Positions 1 to 7,185 of a stretch of 46,470 nt of DNA are shown here, piece by piece; within the stretch, counting starts at the first letter, position 1; the number at the start of each line of letters is the position of its first letter. Below the pieces are notes generated by a model. It was not told the DNA's origin and made no database searches. It saw only the letters and a list, made by a program, of their open reading frames with translations. This DNA comes from Sva-07 sp031426215. Lineage in GTDB: Bacteria > Actinomycetota > Acidimicrobiia > Acidimicrobiales > Ilumatobacteraceae. The stretch spans positions 1-46,470 of the forward strand of contig JANPKU010000216.1 in assembly GCA_031426215.1 (NCBI GenBank). The letters run 5' to 3'. A program made the position numbers and the translations under genes.

Positions 1-130
1 CCCCCCCCCCCCCCCCCCCCGGCCGCCCCCCCCCCCCCCCACCGCCCCCGGGGGGCCCCCCCCCTTCGGGCCGGCCCGGGGCGCCCCCCCCCCCCCCGCC
101 GGCCGTCCGCCCCCCCCGCCCCCGCCCACC
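1..130. other. C-rich low-complexity contig end
   Basis: The first roughly 120 bases are runs of C broken by short G/C blocks, unlike anything else in the window. Real coding sequence resumes near position 130. This is most simply poor-quality sequence or an assembly artefact at a contig end. The reverse-strand frame that enters it stays open only because G/C strings cannot contain stop codons. Confidence 0.75.
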
Positions 131-1224
131 CCGACGGTGGAGCGGGGTCCGGTGGGCACACCATGCACCTCGAAGTTCGATCCGAGCCAACGACGCGGGA
201 TTCCGAGCGGCAACAACCGCCCCTCGTCGGCGATGCGCTGTTCGACCTGGGCGACGAACCGTCCCACCGACCTACCTCGCCGCAGATCCGAGAACGACGA
301 AGGCTTGCCCGTTGCGGATGAGCGGACGAGACCGTCACGGAGCCTGCGTCCACGGATCTTGGCGATGTCACCGGCGGCTCGTTCGTCGTTCGCCGACAAT
401 GCGAGCCGTTCGCAGGCCCGCAGTGCCAGGTCGATCTCTGCGTCGTCGAGGCGGCCGATCGAGGCGATCGGCTCGACGATCTCGGGCATCCAGGCCTCGG
501 CGTCGTCGCCGAGGCGACCGAGTTCGGCAACGTCGAGCAGGAATCCGACAACGTCGGCATCGACGTCGACCGGGCCGGCGAGCAGGAGATCGCTGCGGGC
601 CGCCGTGACTGCTTCACCGAGGCCCGAGTCGGGGAGCATCAGTCGACTCGCACGGTGGACGACCGTCTCCCAGCCCCGCACGATCGCCATGGGCGGCGCC
701 AGCACGGGCAAGGACCATGTGGCGAAGCGGGCAGGGTCATGCGGGATCGCGACCCGGATCGACGCCGTGTGAGCCACCGGCAGCACGATCGCCCCATCGG
801 GCAGATCGATCCCACGGATCTCGACGTCGGCCGGCGGACGCTCGGTGAGCACCCTCGTTCCGGCGAATGCAACGGCGAACGGCAGTGCGGAGGCGTTCTC
901 GACCTCGATCACCGTCAAGCCGCCAGCGTCGGGCACCGACCACACACGTTGGATCGCATCACCCTCCGGCACCCTCACCCGGGTTTCGACGACCGGGGTG
1001 CCTTCGATCCGGCGTTGGCGTACGGCCGCCTCGTGTGCGGGCACGTGCCAGCGATCCTCGGCCGCGACGAACCACTGCAGGGTGGTGCTGTCGTCGGAGT
1101 CGCGCCAGGGAACGACGTCGCCGCACGATGTCACCCAGGCTCGACATGGCGAACCGGTGGCACCGATCAACGTGGCGTCAGCGGACGGGTCGATGTTGGT
1201 GGCACCGAGATCGGTGGCGTTCAC
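1..1224 (-). CDS. Hypothetical protein, 3' end beyond left edge
   Basis: A reverse-strand frame with a GTG start at 1224-1222 stays open to the window edge, at least 360 codons before the doubtful C-rich end. The GTG overlaps the gpsA stop codon by four bases (GTGA), so translational coupling with gpsA is likely. Reading every codon from 121 up to the start shows no stop, and third positions are GC-rich as in the neighbours. The protein has no obvious signal peptide or membrane segment. The middle reads like a beta-rich region (VWSVPDAGGLTVIEVENAS), followed by an acidic alpha-helical stretch. I do not recognise the family. The large ORFs on the opposite strand here are its shadows. Confidence 0.7.
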   Translation of the reverse strand, partial: MNATDLGATNIDPSADATLIGATGSPCRAWVTSCGDVVPWRDSDDSTTLQWFVAAEDRWHVPAHEAAVRQRRIEGTPVVETRVRVPEGDAIQRVWSVPDAGGLTVIEVENASALPFAVAFAGTRVLTERPPADVEIRGIDLPDGAIVLPVAHTASIRVAIPHDPARFATWSLPVLAPPMAIVRGWETVVHRASRLMLPDSGLGEAVTAARSDLLLAGPVDVDADVVGFLLDVAELGRLGDDAEAWMPEIVEPIASIGRLDDAEIDLALRACERLALSANDERAAGDIAKIRGRRLRDGLVRSSATGKPSSFSDLRRGRSVGRFVAQVEQRIADEGRLLPLGIPRRWLGSNFEVHGVPTGPRSTVGVGGGGGGGRPAGGGGAPRAGPKGGGPPGAVGGGGGGRGGGGGG

Positions 1225-2228
1225 GCTTCGAATTCGCCCTTGCGGCTGCGCTGCATGAGCGCCGCCAGCGCATCCGGTGCGGGGCGGTGCTCGTGGCACA
1301 CGGCGACGACCTGCTCGGTGATCGGCATCTCGACACCGTACCGGCGGGCGAGGTCGAGCACGCTCGGCGACGACTTGACCCCTTCGGCGACCATGTTGGT
1401 GGCGGCGAGGATCTCTTCGATCGTCTTGCCCTCGCCGAGCTGCAAGCCGACCTGGTTGTTGCGACTCTGCTTCGACGAACACGTCGCGATCAGGTCGCCG
1501 ATTCCTGCGAGACCGGCAAACGTCTCCGGGTGCCCGCCCATCGCCACCCCGAGGCGGGTCATCTCGGCGAGGCCCCGGGTGATGAGCGTGGCGCGCGTGT
1601 TGTCGCCGAACCCCATCCCCTCGGCCATGCCGGCGGCGATGGCGATGACGTTCTTGACCACGCCAGCCACCTCGCACCCGACCACGTCGGTGTTGGTGTA
1701 CACCCGCAGGCTCGGTCGGCTGAAGATGCGCTGCAGTTCGTTGGCGATGGTGACCTCGTCGATCGCGACCACGCTGGCAGCCGGTTGACCACCGAGAATC
1801 TCCTTGGCCAGATTCGGACCGGTGAGCACCGCCACCGGATGGCCGGGCATCACCTCGGCGGTGACCTCGCTCATCCGCTTCAGCGTCGTGCGTTCGAGCC
1901 CCTTCGCCAGCGACACGACCGGCACCCAAGGCCGAATCCATGCGGCTGCTTCGACGGCAACATCGCGGTAGCCGTGCGATGGCACCGCCATCACGACGAC
2001 ATCCGCGTGCGACACGGCCTCGGCGAGCGAGTCGGTGGCACGCAGGGCCTCGGGCAGCGTGAAGTTCGCCAGGTATTCAGGGTTCACGCCGGACTCGTTG
2101 ATCGCCGTTGCGAGGTCGCTGCGCCGCGCCCAGAGCACGGTGGGCGTGTTGACCGCCGCGAGCGCCGCGACCGTGGTTCCCCACGATCCGGCTCCGATGA
2201 CCGCCACGTTGATCGTCGATGCACTCAT
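1221..2228 (-). CDS. gpsA: NAD(P)-dependent glycerol-3-phosphate dehydrogenase
   Basis: GpsA reduces dihydroxyacetone phosphate to sn-glycerol 3-phosphate in the cytoplasm, the first step of phospholipid backbone synthesis. The 335-residue product has the family's normal length. It starts with a Rossmann strand and the dinucleotide loop GAGSWG (residues 12-17), then SLAKG (106-110), TGPNLAKE (136-143) and the conserved VVKNVIAIAAGMAEG region with catalytic Lys192. The ATG at 2228 is chosen because it precedes the Rossmann strand by six residues. The upstream extension of the frame is low-complexity shadow sequence. The gene is divergent from cofC, as Rv2982c (gpdA2) is from Rv2983 in M. tuberculosis. 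Confidence 0.95.
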   Translation of the reverse strand: MSASTINVAVIGAGSWGTTVAALAAVNTPTVLWARRSDLATAINESGVNPEYLANFTLPEALRATDSLAEAVSHADVVVMAVPSHGYRDVAVEAAAWIRPWVPVVSLAKGLERTTLKRMSEVTAEVMPGHPVAVLTGPNLAKEILGGQPAASVVAIDEVTIANELQRIFSRPSLRVYTNTDVVGCEVAGVVKNVIAIAAGMAEGMGFGDNTRATLITRGLAEMTRLGVAMGGHPETFAGLAGIGDLIATCSSKQSRNNQVGLQLGEGKTIEEILAATNMVAEGVKSSPSVLDLARRYGVEMPITEQVVAVCHEHRPAPDALAALMQRSRKGEFEA

Positions 2229-2349
2229 GTCGGTCCCCCGGTCGAACTCGGGCCGCAGACTGCGGCGCAGGCGCCACCGTCCTGCGACGCTCCGGTCACT
2301 GTACTGCGACGTCGCCGCTCGGGCCGGTGCCCTCCTACAGTGGGCTCCA

Positions 2350-2961
2350 GTGCGTCTCGCCGTCCTGGTCCCGGTCAAACGATTCACGGCGGCCAAAGGT
2401 CGCCTCACCGACGTGCTCACGACCGGCGACCGGGCTCGTCTCGCCGAGTGGTTGGCAACGGGCGTACTGGACACCGTCGCCGAGATCCCGACCTTCGTGG
2501 CCTGCGATGACGACCAGGTCGCGGAGTGGGCGACCCGAATGGGAGCCGAGGTGATCTGGGGAGCCGGGCTCGGCCTCAACGGCGCCGTCGACGACGGGGT
2601 CGACCACATCGTGGCCAACCACTACGACCACGTACTCGTCAGCCATGCCGACCTGGCGCTGCCCGGCGCCCTGCTCGACGTCGCCCGCGAGGGCTGCATC
2701 ACGCTGGTCCCCGACCGCCGCCACGATGGCACCAATGTGATGTCGTTCCCGGTGGCACACCCGCTCCGAGCGGCCTACGGTGGCGGCTCGTTCTCACGTC
2801 ATCTCGAACAGGCGCTCGCTGTTGGATCCGTGCCGGTCGAGGTGCGCGCCGACCCCCAACTCTCACTCGATCTCGACACCCCGCGAGATCTTGCCCACCC
2901 TCTGATCGCGAAGGTGCTCCCGTCATGGCTGCCAACGAACCCGGCCAACCCAGCGCGCTGA
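2350..2961 (+). CDS. cofC: Phospholactate/phosphoenolpyruvate guanylyltransferase (F420 synthesis)
   Basis: This 203-residue nucleotidyltransferase activates phosphoenolpyruvate or 2-phospho-L-lactate with GTP for coenzyme F420 synthesis (CofC, called FbiD in mycobacteria). The N-terminal LAVLVPVKRFTAAKGRL is the family's nucleotide-binding signature. It is followed by VSHADLALP, DRRHDGTN and the C-terminal SLDLDTPRDL. The GTG at 2350 starts exactly at the first strand, giving the standard family length; the longer upstream frame overlaps gpsA on the other strand. Its last 37 bases overlap the next gene. Divergent orientation with gpsA matches the mycobacterial locus, which supports the call. 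Whether the substrate is PEP or phospholactate cannot be read from the sequence. Confidence 0.9.
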   Translation: MRLAVLVPVKRFTAAKGRLTDVLTTGDRARLAEWLATGVLDTVAEIPTFVACDDDQVAEWATRMGAEVIWGAGLGLNGAVDDGVDHIVANHYDHVLVSHADLALPGALLDVAREGCITLVPDRRHDGTNVMSFPVAHPLRAAYGGGSFSRHLEQALAVGSVPVEVRADPQLSLDLDTPRDLAHPLIAKVLPSWLPTNPANPAR

Positions 2962-3707
2962 ACTCCGGCGCGTCGCCAACTCCCGCAACCGTCAATCTGG
3001 CCACACCGACGTCGGCGCTCGCCATCGGCGCGCACCCCGATGACGTCGAGTTCGGCTGCGGGGGCCTGTTGGCCAAGTGGGCCGCCGACGGTTGCGTCGT
3101 CCACCACCTGGTGTGTACCGACGGATCGAAGGGCACATGGGATCCCGACGTCGACGTGACGGCACTCGCCATCCGCCGCCAGGACGAACAGCGCGAGGCG
3201 GCCCGACGCCTGGCCGGATCGAACGCCGGTGAAGTCAGGTTCCTCGGACGAGTCGACGGAGAACTCGACAGCGACCTGGCGACACGCGGCGAGGTTGCCC
3301 GTGTCATCCGCGAGCTACGACCGCAGGTCGTGCTGGGCCACGATCCTTGGAAGCGCTACCGCCTGCATCCGGACCACCGGCATGCGGGCTTGCTGGCATG
3401 CGAGGGCATCGTGGCCGCCCGTGATCCACACTTCTTCCGCGAGCACGGCGTCGCACACCATCGACCCGATGCGCTGTTGTTGTGGGAGGCCGATGCGCCG
3501 GATCACGCTGAGGACGTCAGCGAATTCGTCGACACGAAACTCGACGCACTGGCCGCTCACGAGAGCCAGTTCGAATCGACGATGAAGGCGCTCGACGACG
3601 AGCAGATGGCGGCGTTCGCGCAGCGGATCCGCTCTCGTCTCGGCGAGCTGGGCCGGCCGTACGACATCGATGCCGCCGAAGTCTTCAAGTTGATCGCCGA
3701 CCTGTAA
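2925..3707 (+). CDS. PIG-L family (LmbE-like) deacetylase
   Basis: This is a 260-residue zinc-dependent N-deacetylase of the GlcNAc-PI deacetylase/LmbE family. Such enzymes remove acetyl groups from N-acetylglucosaminyl conjugates; MshB, Mca and the antibiotic enzyme LmbE belong here. The zinc/catalytic signature AHPDDVEFGCGG lies near residue 37, preceded by the usual hydrophobic strand (TSALAIG), and the second metal motif is HPDH in YRLHPDHRHAG. The ATG at 2925 lies inside the end of cofC (37-base overlap), indicating co-transcription. The substrate is unknown. MshB/Mca-like roles in thiol metabolism are possible but not shown. Confidence 0.9.
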   Translation: MAANEPGQPSALNSGASPTPATVNLATPTSALAIGAHPDDVEFGCGGLLAKWAADGCVVHHLVCTDGSKGTWDPDVDVTALAIRRQDEQREAARRLAGSNAGEVRFLGRVDGELDSDLATRGEVARVIRELRPQVVLGHDPWKRYRLHPDHRHAGLLACEGIVAARDPHFFREHGVAHHRPDALLLWEADAPDHAEDVSEFVDTKLDALAAHESQFESTMKALDDEQMAAFAQRIRSRLGELGRPYDIDAAEVFKLIADL

Positions 3708-3730
3708 CTCAGCAGCCGGGGCCAGACGCG

Positions 3731-3758
3731 GAACGAGGGACCCGCAGGCCCCTCGTTC
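3731..3758. terminator. Hairpin between convergent genes
   Basis: Perfect 9-bp arms GAACGAGGG (3731-3739) and CCCTCGTTC (3750-3758) around a 10-base loop sit between the stops of the PIG-L gene (+) and the KKAPA-repeat gene (-). The position and stem suggest a bidirectional terminator. There is no strong U-tract. Confidence 0.6.
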
Positions 3759-3777
3759 GACAACCTTGCTGACGTGT

Positions 3778-4113
3778 TCAGCGCTTCTTGGCTGGAGCCT
3801 TCTTCGCTGGAGCCTTCTTCGCTGGAGCCTTCTTCGCTGGCGCCTTCTTCGCTGGAGCCTTCTTCGCTGGCGCCTTCTTCGCTGGCGCCGTCTTCGCTGG
3901 CGCCTTCTTCGCCGGAGCCTTCTTCGCTGGCGCCTTCTTGGCCGGCGCCTTCTTCGCTGGCGCCTTCTTCGCTGGCGCCTTCTTCGCTGGCGCCTTCTTG
4001 GCCGGAGCCTTCTTGGCCGGAGCCTTCTTGGCCGGAGCCTTCTTGGCCGGAGCCTTCTTCGAAGGGGCCTTCTTCGCAGGAGCCTTCTTGGCCGGAGCCT
4101 TCTTGACGGCCAT
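3778..4113 (-). CDS. Lysine/alanine/proline-repeat histone-like protein
   Basis: A 111-residue protein made almost entirely of about 21 copies of the pentapeptide KKAPA, ending in KKR. It is extremely basic and predicted to be disordered, like the C-terminal tail of mycobacterial HupB or histone H1. It should bind DNA or other polyanions non-specifically. It starts four bases after the HU stop (TGA CCTG ATG) in a different frame, so it is probably made by coupled re-initiation. In Mycobacterium the HU domain and a PAKKA-rich tail form one HupB polypeptide; here they are two ORFs. The forward-strand ORFs over this region are antisense products of the 15-bp repeat. Confidence 0.85.
   Translation of the reverse strand: MAVKKAPAKKAPAKKAPSKKAPAKKAPAKKAPAKKAPAKKAPAKKAPAKKAPAKKAPAKKAPAKKAPAKKAPAKTAPAKKAPAKKAPAKKAPAKKAPAKKAPAKKAPAKKR
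3783..4108. repeat. Tandem 15-bp repeat (KKAPA codons)
   Basis: About 21 head-to-tail copies of a 15-bp unit (plus strand roughly GCTGGAGCCTTCTTC) with scattered third-position variants such as GGAGCC/GGCGCC and TTC/TTG. It encodes the KKAPA pentapeptide on the reverse strand. Copy number is likely to vary between strains through slippage. Confidence 0.9.
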
Positions 4114-4117
4114 CAGG

Positions 4118-4399
4118 TCACTTGCCGTTCAGGGCGGTCTTGAGCGTCGAGCTGGCGCTGAACTTCATCGCCGTCGATGCTTTGATCTGCACGGGTGCAC
4201 CCGTCTGAGGGTTGCGGCCGGTGCGTGCGCTGCGCTTGGTGGTGCTGAACGAGCCGAAGCCCGGCCATGCGACCTTCTCGCCGCTCTTGGTCGATGTGAC
4301 CACGTGATCGAAGAATGCACCGAGCGTGCGCTCAGCGTCGGCCTTCGACACACCTGCGGCGTCTGCCACTGCGTCGATCAGTTCTGCTTTGGTTGCCAT
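4118..4399 (-). CDS. hup: HU-family nucleoid protein
   Basis: A complete 93-residue HU domain, a small DNA-bending nucleoid protein that works as a dimer. Family landmarks are KAELIDAVADAAGVSKADA at the N-terminus, the WPGFGSF turn, the DNA-binding arm with TGRNPQTG, and a normal C-terminus ending TALNGK. The start ATG at 4399 follows an AGAGGA ribosome-binding site. Unlike mycobacterial HupB it carries no fused lysine-rich tail. That tail is the next ORF, four bases downstream. The locus (gpsA, cofC, HU) parallels Rv2982c-Rv2983-Rv2986c of M. tuberculosis, so this is probably the hupB orthologue. Confidence 0.93.
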   Translation of the reverse strand: MATKAELIDAVADAAGVSKADAERTLGAFFDHVVTSTKSGEKVAWPGFGSFSTTKRSARTGRNPQTGAPVQIKASTAMKFSASSTLKTALNGK

Positions 4400-4521
4400 T
4401 GAGTCCTCTTTCGGATGGGTGTTGATGCTGTTCACCCCGGCGTGTGGCGCCGAGACCGTTTCCACCAGTTCAACGGCGGAACACGACCATGTGACCGACT
4501 CGGACCACCCGTGTTCAAGCA

Positions 4522-4551
4522 CCGATGTCATTGCATTTGCAATGACATCGG
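4522..4551. promoter_or_regulatory. Perfect 14+2+14 palindrome upstream of HU
   Basis: The arms CCGATGTCATTGCA (4522-4535) and TGCAATGACATCGG (4538-4551) are exact reverse complements separated by TT. It lies in the gap between the divergent HU gene (start 4399) and PIN-PhoH gene (start about 4680), an AT-richer patch in a GC-rich genome. A dimeric repressor operator for one or both promoters is the simplest reading. The cognate regulator is unknown. Confidence 0.65.
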
Positions 4552-4679
4552 AGATGGACCTTGCCGGTACTGAGGATCGTCGGGATCCACCACGTCGCGC
4601 GACCGCTCGACTACAACCTGAATCCGTTGGATATGACAGCTGATTCACATCGAGTCCACGAGGCATCCGCCGAGGAGTG

Positions 4680-6089
4680 ATGGTGACCGACCTGCTTTCG
4701 TCCGCTGACGCATCGACCCGCAAGCCCCACGGGGCGACAACCGGGTCCGAGCCGACGAAGGAGGTGCAACGGACCCGACTGGTGGTCGACACTTCGGTGT
4801 TGATCGCCGACCCGACCTGTGTGCTCGAATTCGTCGACGCCGACGTGATCATCCCACTCACCGTCGTCGAGGAACTCGACGGGCTGAAGAGTCGACCCGA
4901 CGACGTGGGCCGATCGGCGCGCACGGCCCTTCGGACCCTCGAGGAACTTCGAGTCGCCCATGGCGGGTCGCTCGCGAAACCCGTCCCGACCGGCAACGGC
5001 ACGGCGACACTGCAGATCGAGATCAACAACATCCGCAAACATCTGCTGGTCGAGCATGGCCTCGACCCCAGCGTGCCGGACAACCGGATCATCGGCGCTG
5101 CGATCGGGCAGTCCGACTTCGGCCCGACCACGATGATCAGCAACGACGCTGCGCTTCGGATCAAGGCCGCCCACCTCGGCGTCGAAGCCGCCGAGCACCG
5201 CCTCACCCGCTCGGACCGAAACCGGCCGACCGTTGGCTGGACCACACTCGAGGCACCGTTCGAATCCATCGACTGTCTGTACGCCGCCGGCGCGATCGCC
5301 GTCGACGCCGTCGTCACGGACGACACGGTCGAGTTCAACGACAACGAGTTCGCCGTACTGCGCTCGGGCTCACAATCAGCGCTCGTGCGCGCCGTGCACG
5401 GCGAGTTCGTCCTGCTCTCGCAGCACACTCCCGAAGCCTGGGGGCTGCGGCCTCGGAGCAAGGAGCAACGGTTCGCGCTCGAATTGTTGCTCGATCCCGA
5501 CATCGCTGTGGTCGCACTCGACGGTCGTGCCGGCACCGGCAAGACGATTCTTGCGATTGCAGCAGGGCTCGAGCAGGTCGTGGAACGCAACCGGTACGAA
5601 CGCCTCGCCGTCTACCGCCCATTGGTTCCCGTCGGACGTGCCGACGTCGGCTTCCTGCCCGGTGGCCTCGAGGAAAAGCTCGATCCGTGGATGGCGGCCA
5701 TCCACGATTCGGTCGTCGCCCTCACCGATCGTGGCAGCATCCACGATGCACGCCAGATGGTCGACGAGCTGACCACCCGTGGTCAGCTGTCGCTCGAATC
5801 CGTCACCTTCCTGCGCGGGCGGTCGCTGCAGCACCAGTTCGTGGTCGTCGACGAGGCTCAGAATCTCGAGCCGACCACGCTGCGCACGATCCTCACTCGT
5901 GTCGGCGACGGAACGAAGGTGATCTTCACCGGCGACACGAGCCAGATCGATGCGCCGTACCTGGGTGAATCGAACAATGCCCTGAGCGTGCTGGCCTCTG
6001 CGTTCTCCGGACAGGCGTGCTTCGGGCACATCACCCTGACCGCCTGCGAGCGCAGCGACGTGGCCAGCCTGGCCGCCGAACTCCTCTGA
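4680..6089 (+). CDS. PIN domain-PhoH ATPase fusion (PhoH2-like)
   Basis: A 469-residue fusion of an N-terminal PIN ribonuclease domain and a C-terminal PhoH helicase-like ATPase. This PhoH2 architecture couples RNA unwinding to cleavage. PIN acidic residues are visible in VVDTSVL (about residue 38), the VEELDGL glutamates, PDNRIIG and SNDAAL. The ATPase has Walker A GRAGTGKT (about 282-289) and Walker B FVVVDEAQNLEP (about 387-398), then FTGDTSQID. Three starts are possible: GTG 4677, ATG 4680 and GTG 4683. AGGAG at 4673-4677 is best spaced for 4683, so the N-terminus is uncertain by one or two residues. It is a single gene without a partner antitoxin-like ORF, as expected for chromosomal PhoH2-type proteins. 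Confidence 0.92.
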   Translation: MVTDLLSSADASTRKPHGATTGSEPTKEVQRTRLVVDTSVLIADPTCVLEFVDADVIIPLTVVEELDGLKSRPDDVGRSARTALRTLEELRVAHGGSLAKPVPTGNGTATLQIEINNIRKHLLVEHGLDPSVPDNRIIGAAIGQSDFGPTTMISNDAALRIKAAHLGVEAAEHRLTRSDRNRPTVGWTTLEAPFESIDCLYAAGAIAVDAVVTDDTVEFNDNEFAVLRSGSQSALVRAVHGEFVLLSQHTPEAWGLRPRSKEQRFALELLLDPDIAVVALDGRAGTGKTILAIAAGLEQVVERNRYERLAVYRPLVPVGRADVGFLPGGLEEKLDPWMAAIHDSVVALTDRGSIHDARQMVDELTTRGQLSLESVTFLRGRSLQHQFVVVDEAQNLEPTTLRTILTRVGDGTKVIFTGDTSQIDAPYLGESNNALSVLASAFSGQACFGHITLTACERSDVASLAAELL

Positions 6090-6250
6090 CGAGCGGCGTC
6101 GCACACCGCCTCGACAGTGCGCACTGACATTCGTCGAAATCAATGTGATCCAGTTGCGGCCTCGGCACCGAACATTTAGTGTTAAATAGAGCTCAGCGGC
6201 GCATCACGGTTCCGATTTCACGCCGCCCATGACCGCAAAGGGAGTGCCCG

Positions 6251-6559
6251 GTGGCTGTGTCCGAACTGTTCGACTACGAGTACGACTCGCCCTGGCAGGA
6301 GAGCGCTGCCTGTAAAGGACGCACACGACTGTTCTTCCCGCCGAAAGCAGAACGACCCCAAGCGCGAGCTCGCCGTGAAGCCAAAGCGCACAAACTGTGC
6401 GCTGCGTGCCCGGTGCAGGAGCCGTGCCGGTCGCACGCACGCAACAACCACGAATACGGCTACTGGGCCGGCGAATCCGAGGAGGACCGTCACCTCGCCG
6501 GCTTCACGGTCTCCGCTCCCATCGGCGTGCGAGCGCGGTTGCAACAACAGACCGGCTGA
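6251..6559 (+). CDS. WhiB-family iron-sulfur transcription factor
   Basis: A 102-residue Wbl protein. The four cysteines that bind the 4Fe-4S cluster are at about 21, 50, 53 and 59 (C-x28-C-x2-C-x5-C), followed by the conserved G[YV]W turn (GYWAGES, 70-76). The C-terminus is short and moderately basic (VRARLQQQ). Wbl proteins are actinobacterial and work by binding the primary sigma factor region 4, often in stress or division control. The GTG start at 6251 is used. The upstream gap contains an AT-rich patch near 6171-6190 that may be its promoter. The paralogue (WhiB1-7) cannot be assigned with confidence. Confidence 0.93.
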   Translation: MAVSELFDYEYDSPWQESAACKGRTRLFFPPKAERPQARARREAKAHKLCAACPVQEPCRSHARNNHEYGYWAGESEEDRHLAGFTVSAPIGVRARLQQQTG

Positions 6560-6582
6560 ACGCGGAGCCACCAGCACTGCGA

Positions 6583-6600
6583 CACCCTCTGTCTAGGGTG
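6583..6600. terminator. Short hairpin after whiB gene
   Basis: CACCCT (6583-6588) and AGGGTG (6595-6600) form a 6-bp stem with a six-base loop in the 46-base gap between the WhiB stop and the exonuclease GTG start. It is weak, without a U-tract, and could equally be part of the leader of the next gene. Confidence 0.3.
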
Positions 6601-6605
6601 GTGGC

Positions 6606-7178
6606 GTGGCCCTCCCCCGCTTCGCTGTCGTCGACCTGGAGACCTCCGGGCTGAACACTCGGCGCCACCGGATACTGCAGCTCGGTATGGTCGTCGTCGA
6701 GGCCGACGGCGCCGTCGTCGATCAGTGGGAGTCGTTGGTCAAGCTGCGTTGGCCACTGCAGCGTGTCGGGCCCACGAGCATCCATGGAATCACCCGGGGC
6801 ACCTTGAAGGGCGCGCCTACGCTCGACGAAGCGCTCGATGAACTCGGTCGACGGATGGTCGGCTCGATCTTCACGGCTCACAACGCTCGGTTCGACAGCG
6901 ACTTCCTCGTTCGCGCTGCTCGGCGGCGCCCAACCGACGACCCGGTGCGGCTCGGTCTCCAACCGAGGTTGTGCACCCTGCACATGTCACGCCGCCTCGA
7001 CCCGGATCGCAAGCTGTCGCACCGCCTCGGCGACGTATGCGAGCGCTACGGCGTCAGGCTCGAGCGACCCCACGACGCCCTCGGCGACGCATCGGCAACG
7101 GCGGCGATCCTCCCCCACCTCATCGCTGCCCACGGCATCGCCGACGTGGCACAACTCGAACCGTTCTACGTTCGCTGA
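6606..7178 (+). CDS. DEDDh 3'-5' exonuclease (DnaQ/epsilon-like)
   Basis: A 190-residue stand-alone exonuclease of the DNA polymerase III epsilon family. All three Exo motifs are present: VVDLETSG (Asp10, Glu12), HNARFDSDFL (Asp97) and PHDALGDA (His156, Asp161), so it should be catalytically competent. It has no fused GIY-YIG or BRCT domain. The start is GTG at 6606. It ends seven bases before the convergent pafC stop. The role (proofreading, repair or RNA turnover) cannot be decided from the sequence. Confidence 0.9.
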   Translation: MALPRFAVVDLETSGLNTRRHRILQLGMVVVEADGAVVDQWESLVKLRWPLQRVGPTSIHGITRGTLKGAPTLDEALDELGRRMVGSIFTAHNARFDSDFLVRAARRRPTDDPVRLGLQPRLCTLHMSRRLDPDRKLSHRLGDVCERYGVRLERPHDALGDASATAAILPHLIAAHGIADVAQLEPFYVR

Positions 7179-7185
7179 TCGCCCG

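Noticed and set aside
867..2510. Long forward ORF opposite gpsA and the partial gene
   Set aside because: It has Arg/Pro/His-rich shadow composition and overlaps two reverse-strand genes with clear support.
3783..4108. Possible CRISPR-like array
   Set aside because: The repeats are head-to-tail 15-mers with no unique spacers and encode protein.
3766..4402. Forward-strand ORFs of low complexity over the 15-bp repeats
   Set aside because: They are antisense readings of the KKAPA codons. The reverse-strand ORF has a sensible basic protein, an HU neighbour and four-base spacing.
6154..6187. Promoter for the WhiB gene (TTGCGG with TTAAAT)
   Set aside because: The spacing is 22 bases, too long for a normal -35/-10 pair, so only an AT-rich patch is mentioned.
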